Program-made: the position numbers and the translations under genes
Assembly (NCBI GenBank): GCA_019914995.1
Contig: CM034131.1
Span: forward strand, 3,442,501-3,506,500
Source of the DNA: Acanthochlamys bracteata
Taxonomy: Eukaryota > Streptophyta > Magnoliopsida > Pandanales > Velloziaceae
DNA: 64,000 bases
Direction: 5' to 3'
Notes under the pieces: generated by a model
The model's input: the letters and a program-made list of their open reading frames with translations, nothing else
Database searches by the model: none
Told to the model about the DNA's origin: nothing
Shown: positions 22,561 through 34,019 of the stretch, one piece after another
Layout of the letters: every line of letters starts with the position of its first letter
How positions within the stretch are numbered: the stretch's first letter is position 1

Positions 22561-25500
22561 GATCTCTCGGTGTAGCGTCCGAGTCAGCAGCCCTCACTTT
22601 AACTAATCCTTCATCATCTATATCATTGACTACTCCTTCACCAGTTCTATTTCTGGTGTCGCAGGTTAATTCAGATTCTCCAATTTCAGGTAACCAAAGC
22701 TTTGTCTTTACTGTTTTAAATTCACAACGGGATACAGGATGGATTTTAGATTCTGGAGCTACGGATCATATGACATTCGATTCGAAAAATTTTCATATCG
22801 TAAGTGCTTCAGTTAGAAATAATGTGACATATGTTAATGGAGAGAGTTATCCAGTGGCAGGTGCTGGTACTGTGGCATTATCATCATCTCTATCTTTACA
22901 GGATTGTCTACTTGTTCCATCTCTCTCACACAATCTTTTATCTATTGGACAAGTTACTGAACAGTTGAATTGCATTGTTCTTATGTATCCTTATTTTTGC
23001 TTACTTCAGGATATCCAGACACAGGAGATAATTGGGCGTGGTACTAAGAGAGGGGGGTTATATTATCTGGATGATATTAGTTCAGGCAGAGTTTACAGTG
23101 CTCGTGGATCTGAAACTGACAAGAAGAATAAAGTCTGGCTTTGGCATCGCCGTCTAGGTCATGTTTCCTTTGGTCATTTAAAACATTTGCTACCGTCTTT
23201 ATTTTCCGATCTCAAAGAGTCTGAATTTCAGTGTGAAGCATGTATCCTTGCTAAGAGTCATAGAGTGTCGTATTTTTCTGTTAGCAATAAAAGAACAACT
23301 CCGTTTGAGTTAGTCCATTCGGATGTTTGGGGACCCTCTCCAGTTATGACTTTTACTGGCATTAGGTGGTTTGTGACATTTGTAGATGATTGCACAGGCA
23401 TGACATGGTTATATGCTTTGAAGAACAAAAGTGATGTTATTGATATATTTGTGCGGTTTCATAAGATGGTGCATACACAGTTTTCTCTTCCTATTCGAAT
23501 TTTTCGCTCTGATAATGGTGGGGAGTATGTTAATACATCTTTGAGTTCTTACTTTCATCAGCATGGTATTATTCATGAGACTTCTTGTCCACAAACACCA
23601 CAATAAAATGGAGTTGCTGAAAGAAAAAATCGACATATATTAGAAACCGCCCGTGCTTTATTATTTGGAGCTCATGTTCCAAAACATTATTGGGTAGATG
23701 CAGTTCAGTCTGCGGTTTATGTGATTAATCGCATGCTATCTAGAGTTCTGAATTTTCGGACACCACTTGAGGTTTTATCTACATTTGTTACTATACCTTC
23801 TGTTCTCTCACTTCCACCTCGGATTTTTGGATCTGTTGCATTAGTACACTTGCAGAAAACTCAAAGAGATAAATTGGATCCATGTGCCTTAAGGTGCGTA
23901 TTTCTTGGCTATGGTCTTCACCAGAAAGGTTATCGGTGCTATCATCCTTCTACACGCCGTACCTTTGTGACTATGGATGTGACATTTCTAGAGTCGGAAA
24001 TATACTTTGTCAGATCAACTTCACATTCAGATCTTCAGGGGGAGATAGAAGCTACGGAAGATCTAAATTGGCTCAGTACACATACTGAGGAAGGTCAGAG
24101 AAAATGTGTGGATCATGACTCATGTCTGGAGGAGTTTAGAACTACTGAACTTGAACAAAAAGAAATGGAAGAGATAGACAGAGCTGAAGCTGTAGAAGAA
24201 ACCCCTCTCTCGCATCCTGCAGTACCCGCTCAAACTCCTGAGGATATCCCTGAGGTAAGTACCGAGACTCAGAATATTATTATGGATGAATCGAATATTG
24301 TCTGCAGGAATTATCAGTTACCACATAGAGAAAATCGTGGAAAACCTCCTGAGAGATATTCACCAAAAGAAAAAATTTCCATATATCCTATTGCTAATCA
24401 TGTGTCTTCTCACAGGCTGTCCCCATCATATGTTGCTTTCATTAATCAGGTGGCAGCTGTGACACTTCCTTCTAACACTAGAGAAGCTTTATCCGATCCT
24501 AGATCGACTAAGGCTATAAATGAGGAGATGGATGCTCTTCAGAAGAATATGACTTGGGAGATAGTACCATTACCAAAAGGAAAGAAAGCAGTTGGTTGTA
24601 AATGGGTGTACACCATCAAACACAAAGCAGATGAAACGATCGAGAGATATAAGGCAAGATTAGTGGCCAAAGAGTACTCGCAAACTTATGGAGTGGATTA
24701 TCACGAGACTTTTGCCCCAGTTGCAAAGATTAATACTATCAGAGTATTGCTATCTCTCGCAGCAAATCTTGATTGGCCCTTGCAGCAATTTGATGTAAAG
24801 AATGCATTTCTTCATGGTGAGTTAGAAGAAAAAGTGTATATGGAGCTTCCGCCTGGCTATGAGGTATCAGGAAGAACTGAATATGTCTGCAGGCTAAAAA
24901 GAGCTCTATATGGTTTGAAGCAATCTCCAAGAGCATGGTTTGGTAGATTCAGTCAAGCCTTGAGCAGATATGGTTACCGACAGAGTAATGCTGATCATAT
25001 ATTATTCTTGAAGAACCAGAATGATAAGGTAACTGTTTTGATAATCTATGTTGATGATATGATTGTTACAGGTAATGATCATGAAGAAATTCAAAGATTG
25101 AAGACATATCTAGCCTCTGAATTTGAGATGAAAGAACTTGGAGAGTTGAAATATTTTTTGGGCATTGAGGTGGCCAGATCTAAGTAAGGTATTTTTCTAT
25201 CACAAAGAAAATATGTCCTTGACTTATTATCTGAGACAGGGATGTCAGATTGTAAACCTGCCGATACACCTATCATTGAGAATCATAACTTAGTAGAGCT
25301 CCTTAATAAAATACCAGCAGCTAAGGAAAAATATCAACGATTGGTGGGCAGGTTGATTTATTTATCACATACTACCTACGATATAGCATATCTTTGTGGC
25401 GTTGTCGGCCGGTTTATGCATTCTCCAAGTGTCGATCATATGGAAGCTGTGAATGTAATTTTGAGATATCCAAGTCAAGACAGTGGGGGGATTACTATTC

Positions 25501-26003
25501 GAAAGAATAATCATCTGAATATAGATGGATATACTGATGCAGACTGGGCAGGAGATAAGACGGATAGACGCTCTACATCCGGCTATTTTATATTTGTTGG
25601 AGGTAATCTAGTCACATGGAGGAGTAAGAAACAAAAAGTGGTTGCTCGATCTTCTACTGAAGCTGAATATAGAGGAATGGCACATGGAGTTTGTGAACTT
25701 TTATGGCTTCGAATATTATTGACAGATCTTGGTTTTCCTCAAAAGAGTTCTATGAAGCTATTTTGTGATAATAAGGCTGCAATAAATATTACTCATAATC
25801 CAGTACAGTATGATCGCACCAAATATGTTGAAGTGGATCGACATTTCATCAAAGAAAAACTGGATTCAAAATTAATTGAGTTACCTTTTGTGACTTCATA
25901 GACACAGTTAGCAAATATATTGACAAAAGGAGTTTCAAGCAAAATTTTTCATAACTCACTGAGCAAGTTGGGCATTGATGATATTTTTGCACCAACTTGA
26001 AGG
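22560..26003 (+). pseudogene. copia pol polyprotein, interrupted by stop codons
   Basis: Protease: WILDSGATDHMTFD at about 22740. Pre-integrase: LWHRRLGHVSFGHL. The integrase core shows the first Asp (HSDVWGPSPV), the second (RIFRSDNGGEYV) and, after TAA at 23604, the Glu block NGVAERKNRHILETARALLF. RT: KWVYTIKHKADETIERYKAR, FDVKNAFLHGELEEKVYMEL, LYGLKQSPRAWF and the catalytic YVDDMIVTG near 25050. TAA at 25185 splits SK/GIFLSQRKYVLDLL. RNase H: YTDADWAGDKTDRRSTSGY and SSTEAEYRG, then TAG at 25899 before TQLANILTKG. All three stops stand where relatives have Gln, so single C-to-T changes explain them. The catalytic motifs themselves look intact. Confidence 0.93.
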
Positions 26004-26007
26004 GAAG
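25998..26007 (+). promoter_or_regulatory. polypurine tract of the copia element
   Basis: TTGAAGGGAAG directly precedes the TG of the 3' LTR. Confidence 0.8.
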
Positions 26008-26199
26008 TGTTGGCGTGAGTCAACAATATATTATTCTAGATATCTTTTCTTAGAATTATATTTTATTCTGATATCTTTATTAGAATTATATTTAGATATC
26101 TTTTTTTATTTAAAACTCTTCTTATTTAGATTTATAAGAAGTCTATATATATATACTTATATTAAATGATAATAATAAGATTGAAATAGTTTTTCGTCT
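26008..26199 (+). repeat. 3' LTR of the copia element
   Basis: Differs from the 5' LTR by a 1-bp deletion and roughly ten substitutions by eye. Ends ...TTTTTCGTCT before AGAAG. Confidence 0.9.
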
Positions 26200-26204
26200 A
26201 GAAG

Positions 26205-26468
26205 ATAAATCCGAAGGTTTCCTTCTTTCTACCTTGCGTGTGGAGAAAATGGATTCAATGCAGACACGTCTCTAGTTGCAGTCAAACTGGCTAGCCCCTT
26301 CTAGCTCACAATCAATGGACCAAAGAATGATAAATCCGAAGGTTTCCTTCTTTCTACCTTCCGTGTGGAGAAAATGGATTCCAATGCAGACACGTCTCTC
26401 GAACACCTCAGTTGCATGTAAGCTGGCTTAGCCCCTTCTAGCTCACACAATCAATAGACCAAAGAATT
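26205..26468. repeat. tandem duplication (about 130 bp twice) upstream of the P450 gene
   Basis: Two head-to-tail copies begin at about 26205 and 26329 with ATAAATCCGAAGGTTTCCTT and end with CAATCAATRGACCAAAGAAT. The second copy has a 12-bp insertion and scattered substitutions. The block lies 430-690 bp upstream of the P450 start; a promoter role is only a possibility. Confidence 0.85.
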
Positions 26469-26898
26469 CTTTCACTCAATTAATGGTCAAAAACATTACA
26501 GAGAGCATCTCTTCTTGCATCACATCAATATAAGAAGGAAATACGAATTGTTTAAAATATAAAAATATTTTACATAATAAATTCTTATTAATTATTATAT
26601 TTATAAATTAAAAAATAATTTATTTCTTTTAAGAAAGTTTTGTTTTTAGAAATTTTTTTTCATAACTAATTCTAAACATTCTTTAACTTATTGACTCGTT
26701 TATACGACTAACATTAAAAATAGTTTCTACTAGTAGCTATATTTGATATTGGTATGGTATATATGTTTGTCTTCAAATAATCCGATATTGACAATCACTT
26801 TCAGAAAACAGCTCTCGGGTCGACAGCTAGTGAAGCATTTATTAATAGATAGCTTAGCTACCCTTCTAAGACGCTCGACATCAGTTACCATTTCATTC

Positions 26899-28651
26899 AT
26901 GGAGTTCTCTTACATACTTGTCTCTCTTTCCCTTCTCTTCTCCACCATCTTCTTGCTTCAACACTTCACCAGAAACAACAACAAGAAAAACCTTCCTCCC
27001 TCCGGCCCTTTATCTCTACCGGTAATCGGTCACCTCTACCTCTTCAAGAAACCATTACATAAAGCTCTAAGCAGACTCTCCAAAAAACATGGCCCCGCTC
27101 TTCTTCTCAACTTCGGCTACCGCCGTGTGTTCCTTGTGTCATCTGCAACATTAGCAGAAGAATGTTTCTCCACGAACGATCTCGTGTTCGCTGACCGCCC
27201 TCACTTACCTTCGGCGAAGGTTCTCAGTTACGACTATTCTACTTTTGACACTTGTAAGCAGAGCTCTGAGTGGCGCATCATGCGCCGCGTCGCCGCTTTG
27301 GAATCCTTATCAAATCATCAGCTACAAGCTTCCTCAACTACTCGTTCAGCCGAGGTCCGTTACCTTGTTTCTTGTTTGTTTAGGGAGAGTGGAGTTGAAG
27401 GGGTTAAGGAAGTTGAATTGCGACCTCGGTTGTTTGGGATGTCATTGAATATAACGATGGAGATGTTAGATGGGAGGAGATATTATGGGGAGGATTCAAG
27501 CGAGGGGAAAGAGTTTCAACGAGTGGTTGAAGAGACGTTCAAGATTTTGGGAGCTTCAAATATAGGGGATTTTTTGCCGGGGTTGGGTTTGCTTGGGTTG
27601 AATGGAGTGAAGAAGAGGGCTGCGGAGTTGCAGGCTTGGAGAGACAGGTTCTTGCAGAAGCTGATTGACGAACACAGAAGGAGTGCTGCAAATGGAGATG
27701 GAGAGGAGAAGAAGAGGACCATGATTCGAGCGCTGGTGGAGTTGCAGAAAGATGATCCACAGAGTTATTCAGATAGAATGATCAAAGCCCTCATCGTAGT
27801 AAGTTATTTTTATCTTAATGATCAATTACCCATGCCAAACAAAGCCATCGCTTTTCATGGCCATTCATTTGTATTTCATACCAAGTATGGTGACAAAATG
27901 TTAAATGTATAAAAGACGTGAATATGATATGGTAGAAATACTGTATAAACATACCGTCATGTTTACCTAGAATTAAAACATTGTCTCCTTAAAAAGGAAA
28001 TTTTACTATGTACTAAATGATGCTATCTTCATCGTGCAGACTCTAATACTAGGAGGAACAGAGACTGTATCAAACACAATTGAATGGGCTATGTCACTTC
28101 TGCTTAACCATCCAGAATACCTGCAGAATGTAAGAGACGAAATCGATGCAAAAGTGGAGAAGGGCCACTTGCTCACTGAATCTGATCTTCCGAACCTCTC
28201 CTTACTTCAGTGCATCATACAAGAGACATTGCGTCTCTACCCTGTTGGTCCTCTGTTAGTGCCGCACCAGTCATCTGAAGACTGCACTGTGGGAGGCTTC
28301 CGTATCCCTCGTGACACAATGCTATTGGTCAACGCCTATGCTATTCATAGAGACCCTGCAAGATGGGAAGACCCAGCAAGGTTCATACCAGAAAGGTTCC
28401 AGGATAATGTTGGTTCCAAGTTCTTGATTCCGTTTGGTATGGGAAGGAGAAGGTGCCCTGGTGAAGCACTTGCAATGAGAGAATTGGCTCTTACGCTTGG
28501 GTCTTTGGTCCAGTGCTTCGAGTGGATGAGGGTAGGGAATGAATTAGTTGATATGGATGAAGGCGCAGGCCTGACCATGCCAAAAGCTATGCCATTGCGC
28601 GCCTTATACCGACCCCGTGGACAGATGCTGGATGTGCTCTCCCAGCTCTGA
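26899..28651 (+). CDS. cytochrome P450, CYP81-like, two exons (26899-27798, 28040-28651)
   Basis: Predicted 503-residue class II P450, a haem-thiolate monooxygenase held in the ER membrane and reduced by NADPH-P450 reductase. Residues 1-22 form a hydrophobic anchor (MEFSYILVSLSLLF...). The Pro-rich hinge LPPSGPLSLP is at 32-41. The I-helix reads GGTET at 305-309, then V where T/S is usual. The K-helix ETLR is at 362-365, PERF at 417-420 and the haem loop PFGMGRRRCPG at 431-441 with Cys439 as ligand. Exon 1 ends before GTAAGT and exon 2 follows GTGCAG; the single phase-0 intron just before the I-helix is typical of A-type P450s. The ATG at 26899 was chosen because the anchor starts there, although the frame is open further upstream. 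Similarity is to CYP81, whose members hydroxylate phenylpropanoids, isoflavonoids, lignans or indole glucosinolates; the substrate cannot be read from sequence. It appears intact. Confidence 0.9.
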
Positions 28652-28780
28652 AGATGAAAGTCTACTTTGAAATCAACTTGTACTATAATGTGATAGAGCA
28701 TATCACTTCAATATTAGTTGAACTTCATGCAGCTACAACATTTGCTCTATCAACATGTAATTTTCATATTAGAGAATAAG
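28652..28780 (+). other. P450 3' untranslated side
   Basis: AT-rich with AATAAG-like and TATAATG signals; the polyadenylation site is not resolved. Confidence 0.35.
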
Positions 28781-29466
28781 TGTATGTTTGGATACATGCT
28801 TAAAAAATAAAAATAAAAGAATAAATTGTAAAAATAATAAAAGTACGAATAGAAAAAATTGATTATTTATTTTATAATATTTGGATATAGTAAGAGTAAC
28901 GAATTAATTATATTTGAATAGATAGGTATATGCATAAGTAAAAAAAAGTAAATTTTTTATAAAAAATTTAATATATTTTCGTTTATATTACTTTATATTA
29001 ATTAATATAATTTTAAATTAATTTAAATATAATAATTTAAATTAACTTATTAATATAATTTTTAGATTAATTTTTTAAATTAATTTAATTTTTATTAATG
29101 TTTCATAATTTAATAAAATTAAATAATTTTAAATTTAAAAATTTGATTATATAATTTTATTATTTTCTCTACCAATTAAAATTAATTAAATTTAAAATTA
29201 TAAATTATATTATAAAAATAATATATATCAATTAAAATAAATATTTAATTAAAATAAATATTAAATAATTAAAATTTTTTTAAAATAAAACGTCACATGT
29301 GTACCTACCAATTTGGTGGGTACATAATTCACTATAAAATATGGTGAGGGAAGGAGAATTGTTCCTTTCCCTTCCATTAATGAAATTAAAACATACGGTT
29401 GATAGATATGAGAATTGCTTTACTTTCATCATCCCTCTCTATGTACGCCTACAATACAAACAGGCC
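28781..29466. mobile_element. AT-rich MITE-like region (candidate)
   Basis: The left edge AGTGTATGTTTGGATACATG and the right edge, reverse complemented GGCCTGTTTGTATTGTAGGC, look like decayed inverted ends of a family with a TGTTTGGATA terminus. The interior is almost pure A/T (28850-29290). No target duplication could be fixed. Confidence 0.3.
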
Positions 29467-29617
29467 GTAAAAGGGTGATATGGTCTTGGGTAAACTGCAC
29501 GTGGCGCATGCGTGGTTTGTTATAGGAAGATACATGGTTCTCCATTTGAAAGAACCATCAGGGAGGGTCAGGTTATGCAATCCCTATCTGAAGTTCAAAG
29601 CAAATATATATATAGGG

Positions 29618-29905
29618 ATGAGTTATGGGCACCCCAACCATTTGGGGCACTTAGGCACGCCAAATTTCAGCCGTCGGATCAATTCTAAAGAGATAAACAC
29701 AATACGGAGGTGATTTCTTCCCTTAATCTTTCTTTTCCTTTTTCTCTTTTCTGCTCCTTTTTTTTTTCGCTTCTTCGTCTCCGCTCGCTCGATGGTTCAC
29801 CTCTCCAGCGAGCGATTCCATCTTCCTCTAGCGATTTTTCTCACGTCTTTCTCGCGATGGTTCTTCTCTCTCGCAATTTCGCCTCTCTCACTCGCTCTCC
29901 TTACG
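29618..29905. repeat. left terminal inverted repeat
   Basis: Arm of about 290 bp pairing with 32650-32939. The inner half is C/T-rich with GCTCGCTCGATGGTT. Confidence 0.8.
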
Positions 29906-30114
29906 TGCCGATTGAACCAACATATCTCATTCGTTTCTCCATCCTTCAAAGTAAAGCAATTCTCTCATTTTTATTGTGACAAACATCAAATTCAAAGAAT
30001 TTCTTCCATCCAGATATTTTGTTTTCAGAATAGGTAATCTTTTATTGGCACGTCAGCATTTTATTTGATTTAAAATTTCTATGATTGATTGAATGGACTA
30101 ATCTATGCGTTATT

Positions 30115-30545
30115 GTTGTGATTATATTAGTGAAATGAACTTGTTTTGAGTGTTTGAGCTCAGATACTTTAAAAATTTTAGCTATGTTCATTGTGTGTTC
30201 ATTGTGATTTTAGAGATTGTTTGATTTCAAATTTTTTGAATGTATAGGTTATTCAAGCTTGTTTTATGGTTGGCTTAATGTTATTATTTTGATTATATAG
30301 TAATGCCATTTTACGTTTGTGTTATGATCTGTGTGTTATGATTATGACGATCTGAGTGAAATGAACCTGTTCTAAGTGTTTGAGCTCAGATCTATTAGAA
30401 ATTATAAATGTGTTCATTGTGATTTCAGAGATAAATTGATTTCAAGATTACATTTTTCTTTAATTTCTAGGTTTATTCAAGCTTATTTTGTGGTTGGCTT
30501 GATGTTTTTTTATTATATAGTAATATCGTTTTTATGTTATATAAG
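30115..30545. repeat. imperfect direct duplication, about 215-bp unit
   Basis: Two copies carry, in order, GTGAAATGAAC, GTGTTTGAGCTCAGAT, TGTTCATTGTGATTT, AGGTTATTCAAGCTT, GTGGTTGGCTT and ATTATATAGTAAT. They are well diverged. Confidence 0.75.
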
Positions 30546-30869
30546 TTTTAATTGATAGCTTGAAGTATGCAAAATTATGCAAGCAGCATTCCACTATTGC
30601 TGCAGTAATGTTGGTATATATTTTGATTTTTTGGCTATTAAGTTTTGGTAATACTAAGGGTACCATTTAGTGCCCCTACTAGAGTCCGTCCTTTGAATAT
30701 CTCTATGGTGGTGATGGGATGATCTCTTTACGATTGGTGTTGAAGATGAACTTTGGGTTCCAAATAGGAAGAACTTTAGAATAATATCCTTAGTTCTTCC
30801 TTTTCAGTATTTTAAATGTTTGCTTTTAGTTCTCCTTGATAGAAAACTAAAGATCTTACTTTTGGGCAC

Positions 30870-31110
30870 AGGTCCATACAAGAAAGCAATAACCAGTACA
30901 CCAAGGAGTGAGTGGAGGCCATAAACGATGAGTTCAAGCTATATCGCTGTTATACAATTAAGAACTATGTCATGCTTGTCCGAAGGGATTGAATCCTGCC
31001 AAGCAGATAGGATCAATCAAAAAGCTTCAGCTTTAATGAAACTTGGTTCCGATCTGTTCCTAGCAATTCTTGGTGGATTCATTTCTTCATTTGGGATGAC
31101 TACTTATTAG
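30870..31110 (+). pseudogene. possible captured exon, unknown protein
   Basis: After an acceptor-like GGGCACAG at about 30872, a 60-codon frame from ATG 30928 ends in DLFLAILGGFISSFGMTTY with a preceding RINQKASALMKLGS. The composition is protein-like (amphipathic then hydrophobic) and unlike the AT-rich surroundings, but I cannot name a family. Its place inside a long-inverted-repeat element would fit gene-fragment capture. Confidence 0.3.
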
Positions 31111-32649
31111 GCTACCTTTCAGTAAATAAGCATGGGTTTTTGGACTTGCCCATTCAATTTGGGAAAATCTTGTACTTATAATAAGCAATGCGACCGTACC
31201 TTTGAATTGTTTCTACAACTCATTGCTTATTGTTGTTCATTACTGAAATATTCTACCACCTTGTTTTATTTCATTATATCAGCTATGTAAACTTGTTTAT
31301 ATTAAATGATAGATTTCATCTTATACTTCATGATTTGTTGTAGTGACTTAATGAATCAGATTGTTTCTTACTAATCAAAATTTAATTTACAGGGTACTTC
31401 AAATAGCAAAGGTGTCCCTTCAATTATCTTGTTTGCTTCAAACGAATAAAACTTAGTATATTATTCTTATAATGTATTCTTCTATTCTGCTTGACCTCTT
31501 ATATGTTTTTCTTATATCTAAAGATGGCATCCTACTCAAATTGAACCATAGGACTAAAAAAAATAAGCTAAACCTTTGGGGAAAAAAAAAATAAGCATAC
31601 CGCAAGTTTCTTCAGAAACTGAAGCATCACAAATAGCAAAAGGTTGTATTGGAGCTAGAATTGAGCAATAAAAGGAGAGAATAGTCACATATCAAAACAA
31701 ATGTGCTCCTAGTAGGTAACTATGACTGAAACATCCCAAACTCTATTAAAGAAGTAACAAGTGCTAATGTTTGGGCTCTTTAAAACTGTACATAGAGTGC
31801 AATTTCTATAAACCCCGAATATAATAAACATGTTATTTTCATTGAAGATTCTAAAGTACAGAAGTTACAAAGGTTTAAACTTCATCCAAGTTCACTGAAT
31901 CATTTTTTTTCATTTTTCCTATGGCTACCATTAGAGGTAATTTACAGCGTAAACAGAAAGTACAAGCTACATCAAGAGTTCATCCTACATCTATACAAGT
32001 ACAGAACATGCTATATTAGGAGTTCATCCTATATCCATACAAGTACAGAACCAGTTAAGCTTATTCATCTTAGCTTTGAGCTACAATTCACCATCTTGCT
32101 CTAGTCAGAGTTCTACAGTAATGATAACCTGCAAAAAAAATCACAAACTTTCTCCAGTCTTTTGTTTAGTTTACCAACACAAAAAAAGAAATCATAAAAT
32201 TCGAAAAGATTTCGAAAACATAATCTTTGTACTAATGATTCATTTGTGTTAAAAAATAATCAAACTTATCCAAACACAGCCAAAAATTGTGACTGGGGCA
32301 TAGCCGCCAGTTTACAAGAAAGAAAAAAAATTTCAAAAAATTTGAAAAAATGATCCTTGGACTATATATTGAAGTAGAATCCCAACAAAACTATTTTTTA
32401 AAAAAATAATTGATCTTTCTCCTATATATCGATTTTCTTTTGAAAAGAGTTTGAAATTCAAATAACTTTTAAAAAATTTGAAAAAACACAAAAATCGATT
32501 AAAGTCGGTATTAATAAGAGAAATCTACGATCGAAAAGAAAGAAAGAAGGGAGGAATAAGAGAAAAGCATGTCTTAGAATTATTGCTTTTGCTTCAAAGG
32601 ACGAGATCTACTAGTTCGATTCGATGTGCAAGGACATGTGCCGAGTGGG

Positions 32650-32939
32650 AGAGACGAACCAGCGCGAGAAAGACGTGAGAAAAATCGCTAGAGGAAGATG
32701 GTATCGCTCGCTGGAGAGGTAAACCATCGAGCGAGCGGAGACGAAGAAGCAAAAAAAAAAAAAGAGCAGAAAAGAGAAAACGGAAAACAAAGAGTAGGGA
32801 AAAAATTACCTCCGTGTCCTTCAATAGGAATCCCGTAGCATGTTTATCTCTTTGGAATCTCAGCCGTCGGATCGCTTAACTGAGGTTCGGCGTGCCCTAG
32901 GTGCTCCAAATAGTTGGGGTGCTCATACTCATAACTCAT
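32650..32939. repeat. right terminal inverted repeat
   Basis: Inverted copy of 29618-29905, including a poly-A run where the left arm has poly-T. Confidence 0.8.
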
Positions 32940-32950
32940 ATATATATGGG

Positions 32951-33600
32951 ATGTATATATATATATATATATATGGGGTATAAGATATGCGCACACACCT
33001 CACTATTCGCTCACATCATGCACCTCCAAATTTGATCCACGTTTTTGCCTTATACAGATGCACGTATAAGGTACACTCGTAATTGCGCGTGTTCTTATAC
33101 AGTGTCACATCTATAAGTTATTAAAAAAAAAATTTTGTTTTCTTTTTTTCCATCATTTCTTTCTTTTCTTCTCTTCTTCGTTCCTCCTCCCAAGCCGATC
33201 CATCACCTCTCTGATTGCCGTACCGTCAGTATCCAACGAAAATCCTACCTCAATACTACCTACTACCTCCTTCTTTTAATTTCTCTCTCAATCGTTACTT
33301 TCTCGCACCCAATCGGAAACTTGACAAGGAGCAAAATCCTAGCATGCCGGCTGACAATCGTCAATTCAGTAAAGAAATAATGTTTTTTGCTTCTTCTCCT
33401 TCTCCTCTTCCTATTTCCCTCATCAATTTTATCCATTACAGCCCGAGCACCGTCGAAGTCAATCGCGTCATTGGAGTGATTAATTTGAGCTCACCGGTCT
33501 TGAACCGCGCCATCGGTCAATACGTATTGCTGCAATACTCTGTAAAAAATTGAAAGGAGTAGCAATACCAGCAATGGACACGCTGCAATATATATTATAA
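32951..33600. other. spacer with CT-rich segment
   Basis: A TA microsatellite (32950-32972) is followed by GCGCACACACCTCACTATTC and a C/T-rich tract with overlapping open frames on the plus strand. The frames look compositional. This may be the end of another element, but I found no partner end. Confidence 0.35.
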
Positions 33601-34019
33601 TTAAACTTGTTGTTTAAGATAAATCTAGAAGTTTTGCTTCATAAGATAAGTGTATAGTTAGAAGAATTACAATATAAAAAGACCAAAGAAAAACATATGT
33701 AACTTGCATAAGCTTGAGACTATACTCTCTTGTAATTCATCAAATGTCTCCACTTTAAGCACTTATAGACACATAAGTTTTTTAAAAATTTGCCAACACA
33801 TTTATTACACACAGTACATCATTACCTACTAATCCACACAATTAAATTCATATAAGTCTTTACAATAGAATATGATAATTATGATTTTTAATCCAAGCAT
33901 TTTATTATCATTTATGTTCACACATCTTGATATATTAGTTGCATACCTATTAGAAAATTTAATTTGAGCTTAAATTTCACACAACATTCATCTTTCTTCT
34001 AGCCTCAACACATACTATA

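Larger units (their letters stand above)
20913..26199 (+). mobile_element. Ty1/copia LTR retrotransposon, structurally complete, coding-dead
   Basis: Two short LTRs of 192-193 bp begin TGTTGGCGTGAGTCAACA and are flanked by perfect AGAAG target duplications (20908-20912 and 26200-26204). A degenerate tRNA-Met-type primer site follows the left LTR and GAAGGGAAG precedes the right. The interior has gag, protease, integrase, reverse transcriptase and RNase H, the copia order. Both LTRs end in TCT, not CA, by the target-duplication boundary. The coding region carries several in-frame stops plus gag frameshifts. Confidence 0.94.
29618..32939. mobile_element. element with long terminal inverted repeats (MULE-like), no transposase
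   Basis: Both ends start ATGAGTTATG, then GAGCACCCCAAC (left GGGCACCCCAAC), and continue as inverted copies for about 290 bp: CAGCCGTCGGATC, AAAGAGATAAACA, CTTCTTCGTCTCCGCTCGCT, CCTCTAGCGATTTTTCTCAC and TCGCGATGG/TCGCGCTGG. The right arm begins at about 32650. The flanks are TA repeats, so a target duplication cannot be fixed. Long inverted repeats suggest a Mutator-like (pack or foldback) element. The 2.6-kb interior has no transposase. Confidence 0.8.

Noticed and set aside
29710..30037. Open frames of 80-90 codons at the left end of the 29.6-kb element
   Set aside because: They lie within or run out of the C/T-rich inverted arm. The right arm shows equivalent frames, so they reflect the repeat, not a protein gene.
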